From Cupriavidus sp. IDO (GTDB taxonomy: Bacteria > Pseudomonadota > Gammaproteobacteria > Burkholderiales > Burkholderiaceae): a stretch of DNA of 64,000 nucleotides. The translations under genes were made by a program, and so were the position numbers. The stretch is taken from NCBI RefSeq assembly GCF_000812465.1, contig NZ_JWMA01000181.1, positions 1 through 64,000 on the forward strand. Reading direction: 5' to 3'. Positions 1 to 8,307 of the stretch are shown piece by piece. Below the pieces are notes generated by a model. The model worked only from the letters and a program-made list of their open reading frames with translations, ran no database searches and had not been told where the DNA came from. Position 1 is the stretch's first letter. Every line of letters begins with the position of its first letter.

Positions 1-116
1 GTGCCGGACATGCGTGGTCGGGCGGCAGCCGCCGCGGCACCTACACCGATCCGAAGGGGCCCGACGCCAGTGCGGAAATGCTGCGATTTTTCCTCGCAAA
101 TCCGCGCGCGGACTGA
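1..116 (+). CDS. PHA/PHB depolymerase family esterase, C-terminal end (partial)
   Basis: The window opens inside a gene whose reading frame has codons starting at position 3 and ends with TGA at 114-116. The visible 37 residues contain GHAWSGG followed by RRGTYTDPKGPDAS and a final FFLANPRAD. This is the C-terminal catalytic-histidine segment of the type 1 extracellular/short-chain PHA depolymerase (alpha/beta hydrolase) family, in which the His of GHAWSGG completes the Ser-Asp-His triad. The family hydrolyses polyhydroxybutyrate or related esters. Everything upstream, including the lipase box, lies outside the window, so localisation cannot be judged. The family call rests on motif recognition only. 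Confidence 0.75.
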   Translation, partial: AGHAWSGGSRRGTYTDPKGPDASAEMLRFFLANPRAD

Positions 117-631
117 AGCGCGCACGCGGCGGAAACGCGCCGGCTTCTCGCTCCAGATCGCGTCACTCGGATCTCGACGCTGGCATGAGATTCCAGGAAA
201 GGTGAGCAGACGAACTGGGTTACGCCAGATTCAGACACATTCCAACTTTGCTTTTGAGCAAACAGGTAACAACGGCCGAAAACCGCGCCGACTAGACATT
301 TGCAAGTTCCCGAAATGATTTAACATAACATACATTATGCGCAGACACTGTAGCGGCTAAGCGGCTTTGCGGCCCAATTCATTGCACCTTCCGTAGTCGC
401 CGCCATATTCCATAATTTCATGATCGTCAAATTACCGACTCATCTGCCGAAATGCCGGATGCCAGGACCCCTGCCATCTGCGAGGCAAACTGCAAGAGTT
501 TTCATAAGGGTTTATGTGATTAGGCATCGTCGTTCGGCGGCGATGTGTTGGCAGTCAACGATCCCGACGAGCAGCAAAAGCGATTGCGCTACAACGAAAC
601 TGTGCGGTCACTGCAGCAAGCCGAAGTGGCA
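117..631. other. Gene-free stretch after the depolymerase tail
   Basis: I see no convincing coding sequence here. The stretch is less GC-rich around 300-345 and holds a small inverted repeat, CATAA-N6-TTATG at 324-339. A hairpin with 8-bp arms and a TTCGG loop lies at 525-545, downstream of the phosphonate operon, and could end its transcription. No T-run follows the hairpin on either strand, so a terminator call would be weak. Confidence 0.4.
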
Positions 632-1696
632 TCAAGTCATCAATGCCGCAACCCCCTGCAGCAGGCGCTCGATGTCGTGCGCCTGAATATGCCCCATCGT
701 GGAGATCCGGAATAGTTCGTTCGACAGCTGCCCCTGCCCTGCATAGATCACGAAGCCGCGCGCTTTTAAGCCGTCGTGCAACTGCGTGTACGACAAGCTC
801 GCCGGCAAACGGTAAGCGCGCAGGACGACAGAGGACTCGTCCGCGGGCAACGGGCTTGCGATGCCACGCAATGCAAGTCCCGCGCGCACTTGCTCGGCCA
901 GGGCTGCATAGTGCGCGTGCCTGGCGGGCTGGCCGCCGCTTTCGTCGAACTCGCGGAGCGCTTCCACCAGGGCGTAGTAGGCGTGCACGGACGGGGTGAA
1001 AGGGGTATTGCGCTGATCCTGCAGGCGTGCCAGCCGGCCAAGATCCAGGTAGTAGGTCCGGCTTTCTGCCTGGGCCAGCGCGTCACGCCGCGCGATCACG
1101 AAGGCGGCGCCCGGCACGCCGTGCAGGCACTTGTTGGCAGTGGCGGCCACGGCGGCAATGCTGCCGCCGAAGTCGATCGTCTCGGCGCCGAAGCTGCTGA
1201 CCGCGTCGACCAGCAAGCGAACGCCTCGCTGGCGGCAAACGGCGTCGAGCGCGTGCAGATCGTTCAAGCGCCCGGTCGTCGTTTCATGGTGGATCACCGC
1301 CACATGGCCGATGGTCCGGTCCGCGTCGAGCATGGCGGCCAGCCGGTCGAGATCGGGCGCCTGCAGCCAGTCATGCCTGATCACCTCATGGTCGATGCGG
1401 TATTGACTCGCAATCTGAGTGATGCGCTCGCCGTACACACCGTTCTCGACAATGAGCAGCTTGCCGCGTGCGGGCACCAGCGCGGCAATCATGCTTTCGA
1501 CCGCTGCCGTGCCTGACCCGGTCATCAATATCGCGGCCCACTCGGCAGGGTCCAACTGGTAGATGTCAAGCAGCCGCGCGCGCGCCTCGTCCTGCAAATC
1601 GAAGAATTCGCTTTCGCGATGACATAGGTCGGGCTGCAGCAGGCTGCGGCGGACGCGTTCGGACAAGGTCACCGGGCCGGGGTTGAGCAATAGCAT
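632..1696 (-). CDS. phnW: 2-aminoethylphosphonate aminotransferase (PhnW-like)
   Basis: This 354-residue fold-type I PLP aminotransferase is predicted to interconvert phosphonoacetaldehyde and 2-aminoethylphosphonate (AEP). The N-terminus reads LLLNPGPVTLSERVRR, a signature of the AEP transaminase/alanine-glyoxylate group. Asp164 in VDAVSSFG should contact the PLP ring nitrogen, and Lys189 in ATANKCLHG should form the Schiff base. Its ATG overlaps the stop of the phosphonopyruvate decarboxylase gene by one base (TGATG), and GGAGAGA upstream serves as ribosome binding site. It is the last gene of the operon. Because PEP phosphomutase and the decarboxylase are its direct neighbours, it most likely works in the biosynthetic direction, making AEP, rather than in AEP catabolism as PhnW does beside PhnX. 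Confidence 0.88.
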   Translation of the reverse strand: MLLLNPGPVTLSERVRRSLLQPDLCHRESEFFDLQDEARARLLDIYQLDPAEWAAILMTGSGTAAVESMIAALVPARGKLLIVENGVYGERITQIASQYRIDHEVIRHDWLQAPDLDRLAAMLDADRTIGHVAVIHHETTTGRLNDLHALDAVCRQRGVRLLVDAVSSFGAETIDFGGSIAAVAATANKCLHGVPGAAFVIARRDALAQAESRTYYLDLGRLARLQDQRNTPFTPSVHAYYALVEALREFDESGGQPARHAHYAALAEQVRAGLALRGIASPLPADESSVVLRAYRLPASLSYTQLHDGLKARGFVIYAGQGQLSNELFRISTMGHIQAHDIERLLQGVAALMT

Positions 1697-2892
1697 CAGT
1701 TCTCTCCGTGATCAGCGCCGATGTGGCGCGCGAGGCGGGACTTCACTTCCGCGGGGGTGATGGTGGGCCGGGGCAGGCCATCCGGCGTGCCGGCGCGTAT
1801 CATCAGGCGCACGAAACGCGAGCCGGGAGCGGGTGCAGCCGGATCGACAGACACAGCCGCCGCAAGCCAATCGTCAAGCAGTTCGAGGCGGTCGCCTTCG
1901 ACCGCCGAGGCATAGCCGCAAGCCGCCGCCACGCCGGCGAATGACACATTGGGCGACACCGTGGCCTGTGCGCCGGTCGAGTCGTGGGCGCCGTTGTCGA
2001 GCAGCACGTGCGTGAGGTTCGACGGCCCGTATGCGCCGAGCGTGGCGAAGTTGCCCATGCGCATCAAGGCGGCGCCGTCGCCGTCGATGGCGACCACATG
2101 CAGGTCCGGGCGCACCAGTGCGAGGCCGAGCGCAAACGACGCCACGCAACCCATCGAGCCCACCATATATAGCTGGTTTGGCCGGTCATCGAGCGCATAC
2201 AATTCGCGGCCGCAGAAACCGGTCGATGCCAGTACCACCGTCGAAGCGGCCGGCGTATGCGCAATCACGCGCTGCAGGGCATCGCGACGCGAAGGCAGCA
2301 CATCCGGCGCGCCCCCCCGCCATTGCGTGCGCGCCTCGCATCGCGCACGCGGCGCGGGTCGATCCCGCGGCTTGAGCGCATAGGGCGCGACACTGCCCTT
2401 TTGCATGACCAGCGCGTAAGGGCGTCCGGTCGCGTCCATATGCGCCATCGCGCGGTCGAGCGCCGGGCCGATGGCGGCCGCATCGGTCGGGAACAGCTCC
2501 CAGGGTATCTCCATGGTGTCGAGCATCGCAGGCGTGACCGGGCCCATCAGCGCGTGCTGCGGCTCGTCCGCGGTGCCCGGCTGCCCTCGCCACGTCACGA
2601 TCAGCAATTGCGGCAGGCGAAACGTCCAGGTCAGCGAAGTGAGCGGGCTCACCGCATTGCCAAGGCCGGAGTTCTGCATCATCGTGATGCCGCGCTGGCC
2701 CCCTCTGGCCCCGAGCGTCACGCCTGCAATCAGCGCTACCGCGTCGCCTTCGTTCGCCGACGAGACGTAGTGCAACGATTGATCCTGCAGCACGTAATTG
2801 ATGAAGGGGGTGAGATACGAGCACGGCACCCCCGCATACCAGGAGAAGCCACGCGCCAGCGCCGCCTCGATAAACTGAGCTGCTTCGATCAT
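1696..2892 (-). CDS. ppd: Phosphonopyruvate decarboxylase
   Basis: This 398-residue ThDP enzyme should decarboxylate phosphonopyruvate to phosphonoacetaldehyde. That irreversible step pulls the unfavourable PEP mutase reaction forward. The N-terminal pyrimidine-binding half has the catalytic-type Glu in SSANEGDAVAL (about residue 48). The C-terminal half has the GDG...N cofactor motif, GDGAALMRMG, followed about 25 residues later by LLDNGAHDSTG. The length is typical of Ppd/AepY/Fom2-type decarboxylases. Its start codon overlaps the stop of the PEP mutase gene in an ATGA arrangement, so the two are translationally coupled. Sulfopyruvate decarboxylase is the main alternative by fold, but the mutase next door decides for phosphonopyruvate. 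Confidence 0.9.
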   Translation of the reverse strand: MIEAAQFIEAALARGFSWYAGVPCSYLTPFINYVLQDQSLHYVSSANEGDAVALIAGVTLGARGGQRGITMMQNSGLGNAVSPLTSLTWTFRLPQLLIVTWRGQPGTADEPQHALMGPVTPAMLDTMEIPWELFPTDAAAIGPALDRAMAHMDATGRPYALVMQKGSVAPYALKPRDRPAPRARCEARTQWRGGAPDVLPSRRDALQRVIAHTPAASTVVLASTGFCGRELYALDDRPNQLYMVGSMGCVASFALGLALVRPDLHVVAIDGDGAALMRMGNFATLGAYGPSNLTHVLLDNGAHDSTGAQATVSPNVSFAGVAAACGYASAVEGDRLELLDDWLAAAVSVDPAAPAPGSRFVRLMIRAGTPDGLPRPTITPAEVKSRLARHIGADHGEN

Positions 2893-4595
2893 CGGCGTTT
2901 CTCGCTGCCGGGTACGGCCTGGCCGAACGGCATCCGGGCATGCGCGAATTCGCCCGCGCGCTGGTAGTCCTCCAGGTCGTTCACGCTGCGCCAGTGGCCG
3001 TGCACATATTTCACGTCGATCTCCTCGCCTGCGTCGATCAAGGCGTTGAGCAGGTCAGGCATGTCCAGCGTGTCGGAATCCGCTCGCGCACGCAGGCCGG
3101 CAAGCGTCTGCTGCAAGGCCTCACGCCCGGCGCCGCGCACGCACAGCAGGCCGATCCAGCGCCCCTGCGGCGCCTGCCCGCCGGTGACGGCCACTTCCCG
3201 CGCCTTGTTCGATACATGCCGCAGCAAGACCTTCTGGCCGAACAGGGCGCGATCGTCAGGCGCGGAGCAGTAGGCGAAATCGCGTACGCTCTGATTCGAC
3301 GGTTGCGTCTGCGACGAGTCGACCACCACGCTGAAGCGACAATCGGTCTCGAACAGGTCGCGCAGGAAGTAGCTGCGAAAGAGCAGGTCACCGTAGGCGA
3401 TCACGGTATCTGTATGCAGGCCGTCGGCCGCGCACGCAAGCGACGCCAGTTCGCCGGTACTCGCGTGGCGCTCGTTGCGCACCAGCTTGACACCCGCGCT
3501 CTGGATCGCATCGGCATGATAGCCGCCGACCACGGTGATGTCGTGGATGCCCTGCATCTTGAAGGCGTCCACCAGCCAGCGCAGCAGCGGCTTTCCCGCG
3601 ACCGGGAGCATGACCTTGGGCCGCTCGGCAGTCAGGGCGTCAAGCCCTTCACCCCGGCTCGCCGCCAGCACAACCGCCGCGCCGGGCGCCTCGGAGCCGG
3701 ACAGGTACAGCCGTTCGGCGGCGGAGTACTCGTCGGCATCCTGCAGGCGGAAGATCTCGCTCACCGACGCGATACGGTCCTCGACATGAACCAGCGTCTG
3801 GGTGTCGTGGATCTCCCTGGCCACCGCCTGCATCGACGATGCCGCCGCACGGATCAGGTGGTTGGCCCAGATCACGAGGCTGATGCCGGCCTGGCGAAAC
3901 ACCTCGGTGGGGGTGCTGTAGTACTTGGTCGGCACGATCACCAGCGGAGCGCGGCCGGCCCACTCGCTTGCGAACTCGAGGATCTCATCCGGCCGGGACA
4001 GCTTGCTGTGGATCAGGATCGCGTCGGCACCGGCCTGCCGATAGGCCTCGGCCCGGCGCAAGGCCTCGTCCATGCTCCAGCCTGCGATCAGTGCTTCCAC
4101 GCGCGCGACGATAGAGAAATTGGCATCCGTCTGCGTATCCTTGCCTGCCTTGATCTTGCCGCAGAATTCGTCGATCGTGGCCAGCGGCTGGCGTTCGCCG
4201 TCGATAAAGCTGTTGGTCTTGGGGAACTGCTTGTCCTCGATGCACAAGCCCACGATGCCGCGCTGTTCGAGCTTCCTCACCAGGCGCCGCACATTGTTGA
4301 AGTTGCCATAGCCGGTGTCGCCGTCGACCAGGATCGGCAAGCCGCTGGAATCGGCCATGAATTCAAGCGTGTCGACCACCTGGGTCCAGCTTGCCTCGTT
4401 GTTGTCGCGCACGCCGAATTGCGCCGAGATCGCCAGGCCGGAGGCCCAGATGGCCTTGAAGCCTGCTTCGCGCACAATCCGGGCCGAGAGCCCGTTGTGG
4501 GCCTCCATCATGAATTCGAGTTCGCTGCCCACCAGCAACTGGCGCAGCGTGGCGCTGCGCGACGCCGTCGACAAAGCCGGATCGCGTGCGTTCAT
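2889..4595 (-). CDS. pepM: PEP phosphomutase fused to a nucleotidyltransferase domain
   Basis: This is a 568-residue two-domain protein. Residues about 15-300 form a PEP mutase/isocitrate-lyase-type barrel with EAHNGLSA near the start, metal-ligand-like DGDTGYGN (91-98) and the diagnostic EDKQFPKTNS (120-129), the motif that separates true PEP mutases from lyases. It should isomerise phosphoenolpyruvate to phosphonopyruvate, forming the C-P bond. Residues about 305-555 form a nucleotidyltransferase-like domain beginning AAVVLAASRGEGL, with ERPKVMLPVAGKPLL and a YGD motif. The canonical LAAGxG loop is altered to LAASRG, so catalysis by this half is uncertain. PepM-cytidylyltransferase fusions are known from phosphonate cluster surveys. 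The gene overlaps both neighbours by ATGA. Confidence 0.92.
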   Translation of the reverse strand: MNARDPALSTASRSATLRQLLVGSELEFMMEAHNGLSARIVREAGFKAIWASGLAISAQFGVRDNNEASWTQVVDTLEFMADSSGLPILVDGDTGYGNFNNVRRLVRKLEQRGIVGLCIEDKQFPKTNSFIDGERQPLATIDEFCGKIKAGKDTQTDANFSIVARVEALIAGWSMDEALRRAEAYRQAGADAILIHSKLSRPDEILEFASEWAGRAPLVIVPTKYYSTPTEVFRQAGISLVIWANHLIRAAASSMQAVAREIHDTQTLVHVEDRIASVSEIFRLQDADEYSAAERLYLSGSEAPGAAVVLAASRGEGLDALTAERPKVMLPVAGKPLLRWLVDAFKMQGIHDITVVGGYHADAIQSAGVKLVRNERHASTGELASLACAADGLHTDTVIAYGDLLFRSYFLRDLFETDCRFSVVVDSSQTQPSNQSVRDFAYCSAPDDRALFGQKVLLRHVSNKAREVAVTGGQAPQGRWIGLLCVRGAGREALQQTLAGLRARADSDTLDMPDLLNALIDAGEEIDVKYVHGHWRSVNDLEDYQRAGEFAHARMPFGQAVPGSEKRR

Positions 4596-5365
4596 GGCGT
4601 GACTCCCGAGGCGACTCCAGACCGGCGGAGCTCTGGCAACACTTCATCGCGCGCGCGTACGACGTCGCCCGGGAAGTCGATCTCGAGCCAGGGCGCACCG
4701 GTCACGTCCGCGATCTCGAATGCGTGGCCGCCCTCCAGCAGCAGATCGCGCACGGCTTCCTCGTGCGGCATCTTCTCCTGGTTGCGCTCGACATACCCCG
4801 CGACGATCTGCGCCAGGCGGCGCGCGGTCTGCTCCCTAAAACGGAAGAAGCCGACCGACTCGCCGATCGTGTCATATTCCAGGCCCACCGCGACCTGCTT
4901 GCGCAGCTCGACTGGAACGCCGTCCCGCAGGCAAAGCTTGACTGGCTCGTCGCCGGTTTCGAAGTCGCGGTCGATCAGCAGGCGGTTGACGCTGTCGCCG
5001 GCAACCAGCGCGGCGAGAATGCGCTCGTCGTAGAGCACGTCGGCGTCCATCAGCAGCACGTCGCCGCCGCGCGTGAGCGCGTCGGCGACGGTATGCACGG
5101 TCAGGACGCTGCCGAGCGCGTAGCGCGGATTCAGAACGATTTCAGGATGGGGTAAACGTCCGAGCCGATCAAGTTCGGCCTTGACCTGTTCAGGCTGGAA
5201 ACCGAGCGCAAGCACGATCTCCGTGACGCCCGCCGCGTCCAGCATGCGTAGATGCCGTTCCAGCAGGGTGATGCCATCGAAGCGCAACAGGCACTTCGGG
5301 AATTGCTCTTCGGGCGGTTGCTGCAAACGCAGGCCAAGGCCCGCGGCAAGAATAATCGCTCGCAT
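4592..5365 (-). CDS. Sugar/alkyl-phosphate nucleotidyltransferase (candidate CTP:phosphonate cytidylyltransferase)
   Basis: This 257-residue NTP transferase starts MRAIILAAGLGLRL and continues EEQFPKCLLRFDG, the usual N-terminal nucleotide-binding loop. MDADVL at 107-111 supplies the metal-binding aspartates. I chose the ATG at 5365 because GGGGAGCGGAG lies just upstream and the family motif begins at once; a TTG at 5398 or ATG at 5395 would add a short unconserved leader. By context it should activate a phosphonate such as AEP with CTP, as LicC does with phosphocholine and the cytidylyltransferase part of PntC does with AEP. The substrate is inferred, not visible. It overlaps the PepM fusion gene by ATGA. 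With the PepM C-terminal domain it makes two nucleotidyltransferase domains in one operon. Confidence 0.7.
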   Translation of the reverse strand: MRAIILAAGLGLRLQQPPEEQFPKCLLRFDGITLLERHLRMLDAAGVTEIVLALGFQPEQVKAELDRLGRLPHPEIVLNPRYALGSVLTVHTVADALTRGGDVLLMDADVLYDERILAALVAGDSVNRLLIDRDFETGDEPVKLCLRDGVPVELRKQVAVGLEYDTIGESVGFFRFREQTARRLAQIVAGYVERNQEKMPHEEAVRDLLLEGGHAFEIADVTGAPWLEIDFPGDVVRARDEVLPELRRSGVASGVTP

Positions 5366-5394
5366 ATTGTTCTCCGCTCCCCTGCAAATCGCCA

Positions 5395-6399
5395 TCAATC
5401 GGTAGCCGGCACACCCCCCATGCTTCGCCGCCGGTGGTTTCGTTCACTCCAGTACAAATACAGAAGCCCGGGCGCGCCAAGCGCGATTTCCCGGGCGCGC
5501 TTGATCAGCGACAGGGCCAGCGCCGCATCGGCAGGCAGGCCCACCAATGGCGCGAGCAGCAGGTAGCCAGCCTCCTGGGCACCCAGCGAGCCGGGAATCG
5601 CAAACGCGGCGCCGCGGATCGCCTGCCCGGCGCTTTCCAGCAGCAAGGCGTCGAGCCAGCTGACGGGATGGCCGAGCAACCGCAGGGCCAGCCACACCTC
5701 CCCGGTGCCGACCAGCCAGCCCGCCAGGCTCAGCGCGAAGGTCGCGGCGACCTTGCCGGGCGCGCGATAGATCTGCCGCACGGCTGCGTCCACGGCATCG
5801 GCACGCGTCGTCAGCGCAGACCAATCGCGCTTTCCCGGCAATTTCGACAGCAAGCGCAGCACGCGCCCAAACAGGCCGCGCCGCTGCGCCACATAGAACC
5901 CGACCATGCACAGCGCGAGCAGCGCGGTGACGGCAATGGCCGGCAGGCGCAAATCCTCGCTAGCGCCGCGCGCCGTGGACGCGCCGAACAGCACGAGTCC
6001 GAGCACCGCGAACACCAGTTGCGCGATCGCTTGCAGCGTCGTGCTGACGGTGATGGCCGCGGCAGCGTCGCGCATGCGCACACCGCGTTGCGCGAGATGG
6101 CGCACCATCAGCACCGGTCCACCTAGCTGTCCGGCGGGCAGCAGGCTGTTCACGGACTCGCCCACCCAGCGCGCAAGCAGTGCATCGCGCATGGTGCGAT
6201 GCCCGGTGTGGCGACCGAACAGTACGAAAATGGCACCTGCATCCAGCGCCAGCGGCAGCAGGTGAAACGCCACCACCAGCAGGCTCAGCCAGCCCGCGGA
6301 CATCAGCGTCGACGCCACCGAGCCGAATCCGGTGAAGGCAATCAAGGCGACAAAGAGCGCCGCACCGACCGACAGCGAAATCATCGACGCACGCGTCAT
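5395..6399 (-). CDS. HpnL-like / UPF0104 integral membrane protein
   Basis: This 334-residue polytopic membrane protein has about seven to nine hydrophobic segments. It has the family features ESVNSLLPAGQLGGP in the first half and a C-terminal GSLGAQEAGYLLL segment, resembling HpnL of hopanoid clusters and the lysylphosphatidylglycerol synthase transmembrane fold. Members are linked to movement or handling of lipids in the inner membrane. The ATG at 6399 overlaps the oxygenase stop in an ATGA arrangement, which fixes the start; a much longer upstream extension in frame is only antisense-like coding of the oxygenase gene. In this operon a role in flipping or exporting the phosphonolipid product is plausible but inferred. 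Confidence 0.75.
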   Translation of the reverse strand: MTRASMISLSVGAALFVALIAFTGFGSVASTLMSAGWLSLLVVAFHLLPLALDAGAIFVLFGRHTGHRTMRDALLARWVGESVNSLLPAGQLGGPVLMVRHLAQRGVRMRDAAAAITVSTTLQAIAQLVFAVLGLVLFGASTARGASEDLRLPAIAVTALLALCMVGFYVAQRRGLFGRVLRLLSKLPGKRDWSALTTRADAVDAAVRQIYRAPGKVAATFALSLAGWLVGTGEVWLALRLLGHPVSWLDALLLESAGQAIRGAAFAIPGSLGAQEAGYLLLAPLVGLPADAALALSLIKRAREIALGAPGLLYLYWSERNHRRRSMGGVPATD

Positions 6400-7223
6400 A
6401 CCCGGGGCTGCTGGCCCCTGGCCAGCCGTTTGAATACTTGCCGGAAACCGAAATAAGCGAGCGCGTCCTTCATATTGGAGACGAAACGCAGCCAGGGCCG
6501 CATGCCCGGGTCGGTGACGTATTCGAAGGTCAGCGACACCCGCATCTGGTTCGCCCCGAGCGGCGTGATGCGGTGGCGCAGCTTGTCGCCATCGAAGAAA
6601 ACGAGGCCACCAGGGGGAATCTGTACCGACCCCGCTTGCGTGGGCACATCGGGCTCGCGCGTGTGCAATTCGTAGTCGAGACGGCACGACGATTCGTCGA
6701 TCACGCCGAACAGCAAGGTATAGCGCCGGCCGTTGTAGTAAGAGGTGTCGTAATGCCAGCCGATATGATCGCCCTCGCGCGTGTAGTAATAGAGTGCGTA
6801 GGCATGCGGATCCTGCTCTGGCGAAGGCAGCAGCCGCTCGCCGCAGATCTGTTCGAGCCAGCCGATCAGCGCCTTGGACCGATAGAGTTGCGCGATAAAA
6901 GGCGCGTGCTGGTCGATCGTATGGCGGCTGACGCTGCCGCCCTGCTTGTGGCCCGGGAGATAATTGCGATTGATCTGGTCTCGCAAGGCCTGGGCGCTGG
7001 CAACCAGCCCTTCCGTGACTTCATCCGGCAAAAATTCGCCCACATGCAAGAACGCACCCTGGCGCTCGAATTCCGCGCGCAGCCCACTGTGCCCGAGTGT
7101 GACAACACGTGCGGCCACATCTGCATCGGGATCGGCGCGCGCATCGGCAGGGTCGGCGAACGGCTGATGCCGCTCGCCAGGCACGGTGAGAAGATCCGGG
7201 TCCGCTTCGGCTTGTTCGCTCAT
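6396..7223 (-). CDS. 2-oxoglutarate/Fe(II)-dependent oxygenase
   Basis: This 275-residue double-stranded beta-helix dioxygenase resembles the prolyl-4-hydroxylase/PF13640 group. The iron ligands are visible as His157 and Asp159 in IGWHYDTSYYNG and His217 in DKLRHRITPLG. Arg228 in NQMRVSLTFEY should bind 2-oxoglutarate. The start at 7223 has GAGG seven bases upstream. It lies 7 bp after the CDP-alcohol phosphotransferase gene and overlaps the HpnL-like gene. In phosphonate clusters such oxygenases hydroxylate AEP or the phosphonate headgroup, and others act on lipid acyl chains. Either would make a tailoring enzyme here. The substrate cannot be read from the sequence. Confidence 0.82.
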   Translation of the reverse strand: MSEQAEADPDLLTVPGERHQPFADPADARADPDADVAARVVTLGHSGLRAEFERQGAFLHVGEFLPDEVTEGLVASAQALRDQINRNYLPGHKQGGSVSRHTIDQHAPFIAQLYRSKALIGWLEQICGERLLPSPEQDPHAYALYYYTREGDHIGWHYDTSYYNGRRYTLLFGVIDESSCRLDYELHTREPDVPTQAGSVQIPPGGLVFFDGDKLRHRITPLGANQMRVSLTFEYVTDPGMRPWLRFVSNMKDALAYFGFRQVFKRLARGQQPRV

Positions 7224-7230
7224 CGGCGCC

Positions 7231-7899
7231 TCATGGTCTGGAAGCCGCTGTAACGGGGCGAGCGCGCCGCACGACGCGCCAGTAGTCGATGACCACCCAT
7301 GCCGCGAACAAGGGCGCACCGATCGACGCCGCCGTCAGGAACGGGGCGACGGCACTGCTCAGGGTCACAAGTGGCACGAGGTAGAGCACATCCTCCGTCT
7401 CGAAGCCACCGATCGAGGCCTGTTTCGTGGCGGTCTTGCCAGCAAGCGCTTCGATGCGCATGCGCAAGAAGAAGATCAGCGCCACGGCCACGCCCGCCAC
7501 GCTGCCGCGCACGACCACTGACACCGCAGCGTCCTGAAACTGGCCCGAGACGCCGATCCCCATGCTGACGAAGAGCAGGATAGTGACCACTGCGTCGCTG
7601 AAAAGATCGTAGAAATGGCCTAACTTGCTGGATTTCCCGCTGATCCTCGCGAGTTCTCCGTCAGCGTGGTCAATAAAATTGGAAAGCACGACCAGCAGCG
7701 CACCGCCATTCACCCAGGCGAAGCTGCCTTGCGCGAGGCACGCCGCGCCGGCCATGCCGGTCAAAAGCCGGAGTGTAGTCAGATGATTGGGCGTAACCCA
7801 GGAATCCTTGAGCGGTTCGACAAGCCGTCGCGCCAGACGTGCGTCCCATGTGCGCGGAGATGGCGGCGGCGCAGGCGGGTCCATCGGATGGTTGCTCAT
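7231..7899 (-). CDS. CDP-alcohol phosphatidyltransferase family enzyme
   Basis: This 222-residue membrane enzyme carries the full CDP-alcohol phosphotransferase signature D77..D80-G81..A84-R85......G94...D98...D102 (DHADGELAR then GHFYDLFSD), followed by several hydrophobic helices. The family transfers a phospho-alcohol from a CDP-linked donor to an alcohol acceptor in the membrane. As first gene of an AEP operon containing nucleotidyltransferases, the simplest role is transfer of phosphonate from a CDP-phosphonate to diacylglycerol or another lipid alcohol, giving a phosphonolipid. The start is uncertain: ATG 7899 (MSNHPMD) is chosen over ATG 7932; neither has a strong ribosome binding site. 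It is the promoter-proximal gene of the minus-strand operon. Confidence 0.8.
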   Translation of the reverse strand: MSNHPMDPPAPPPSPRTWDARLARRLVEPLKDSWVTPNHLTTLRLLTGMAGAACLAQGSFAWVNGGALLVVLSNFIDHADGELARISGKSSKLGHFYDLFSDAVVTILLFVSMGIGVSGQFQDAAVSVVVRGSVAGVAVALIFFLRMRIEALAGKTATKQASIGGFETEDVLYLVPLVTLSSAVAPFLTAASIGAPLFAAWVVIDYWRVVRRARPVTAASRP

Positions 7900-8168
7900 C
7901 TTGCAAATACCCCATGGCAGGAAATGCGACATGGACAGGACTGCAGGGCAAGTTCGCGAGCTTTGCTTGGCAGTGTTTCAATCTGAAGGACCAAGGTCGA
8001 TCGCGCGCCAGATTCCGCACTGCAGTCGCGTTCATGTAATCGCGTCCAGACACTGCAACCGCAAGCCCCGGGCCAGGTGCCGTCCCTTGCGTGCACAAGA
8101 CAAGTGCACTCCGGCCTTCATTGGCGTCAATGATAGACGTGATTCCGACAAGCTGTCGAGGCAGCGAC

Positions 8169-8285
8169 CGTCTCAACCTCGAGCCCCTGATCCCCCTCCT
8201 CTACAAGCTGGACAAGATCGAGCAGGCCTACGCGCTATTCGCCATTCAGCGCGACGGCGTGCTGAAGGTGGCTATCACGCCCTGA
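8169..8285 (+). pseudogene. Zinc alcohol dehydrogenase, C-terminal remnant
   Basis: About 38 codons ending in TGA read RLNLEPLIPLLYKLDKIEQA and then AYALFAIQRDGVLKVAITP. This matches the last part of medium-chain zinc alcohol dehydrogenases, whose C-termini typically run IEQAYELFAxQRDGVLKVAI. No dehydrogenase sequence precedes it, so this is a 3' scrap left after a deletion or rearrangement. Confidence 0.65.
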
Positions 8286-8307
8286 CGGCCGCCTCGGCAG
8301 GTTCAGC

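Noticed and set aside
1..318. 105-residue open frame from the first base
   Set aside because: It is out of frame with the clear PHA-depolymerase tail at 1-116, is Arg/Pro-rich and resembles no family.
420..686. 88-residue plus-strand open frame
   Set aside because: It overlaps the end of the AEP transaminase gene on the other strand, has no ribosome binding site and is low-complexity.
2940..5033. 697-residue plus-strand open frame
   Set aside because: It is the antisense of the PepM fusion and nucleotidyltransferase genes; long antisense frames are common at this GC content.
7900..7932. Longer start for the CDP-alcohol phosphotransferase at 7932
   Set aside because: No ribosome binding site precedes it and the extra eleven residues are unlike the family; kept as an alternative only.
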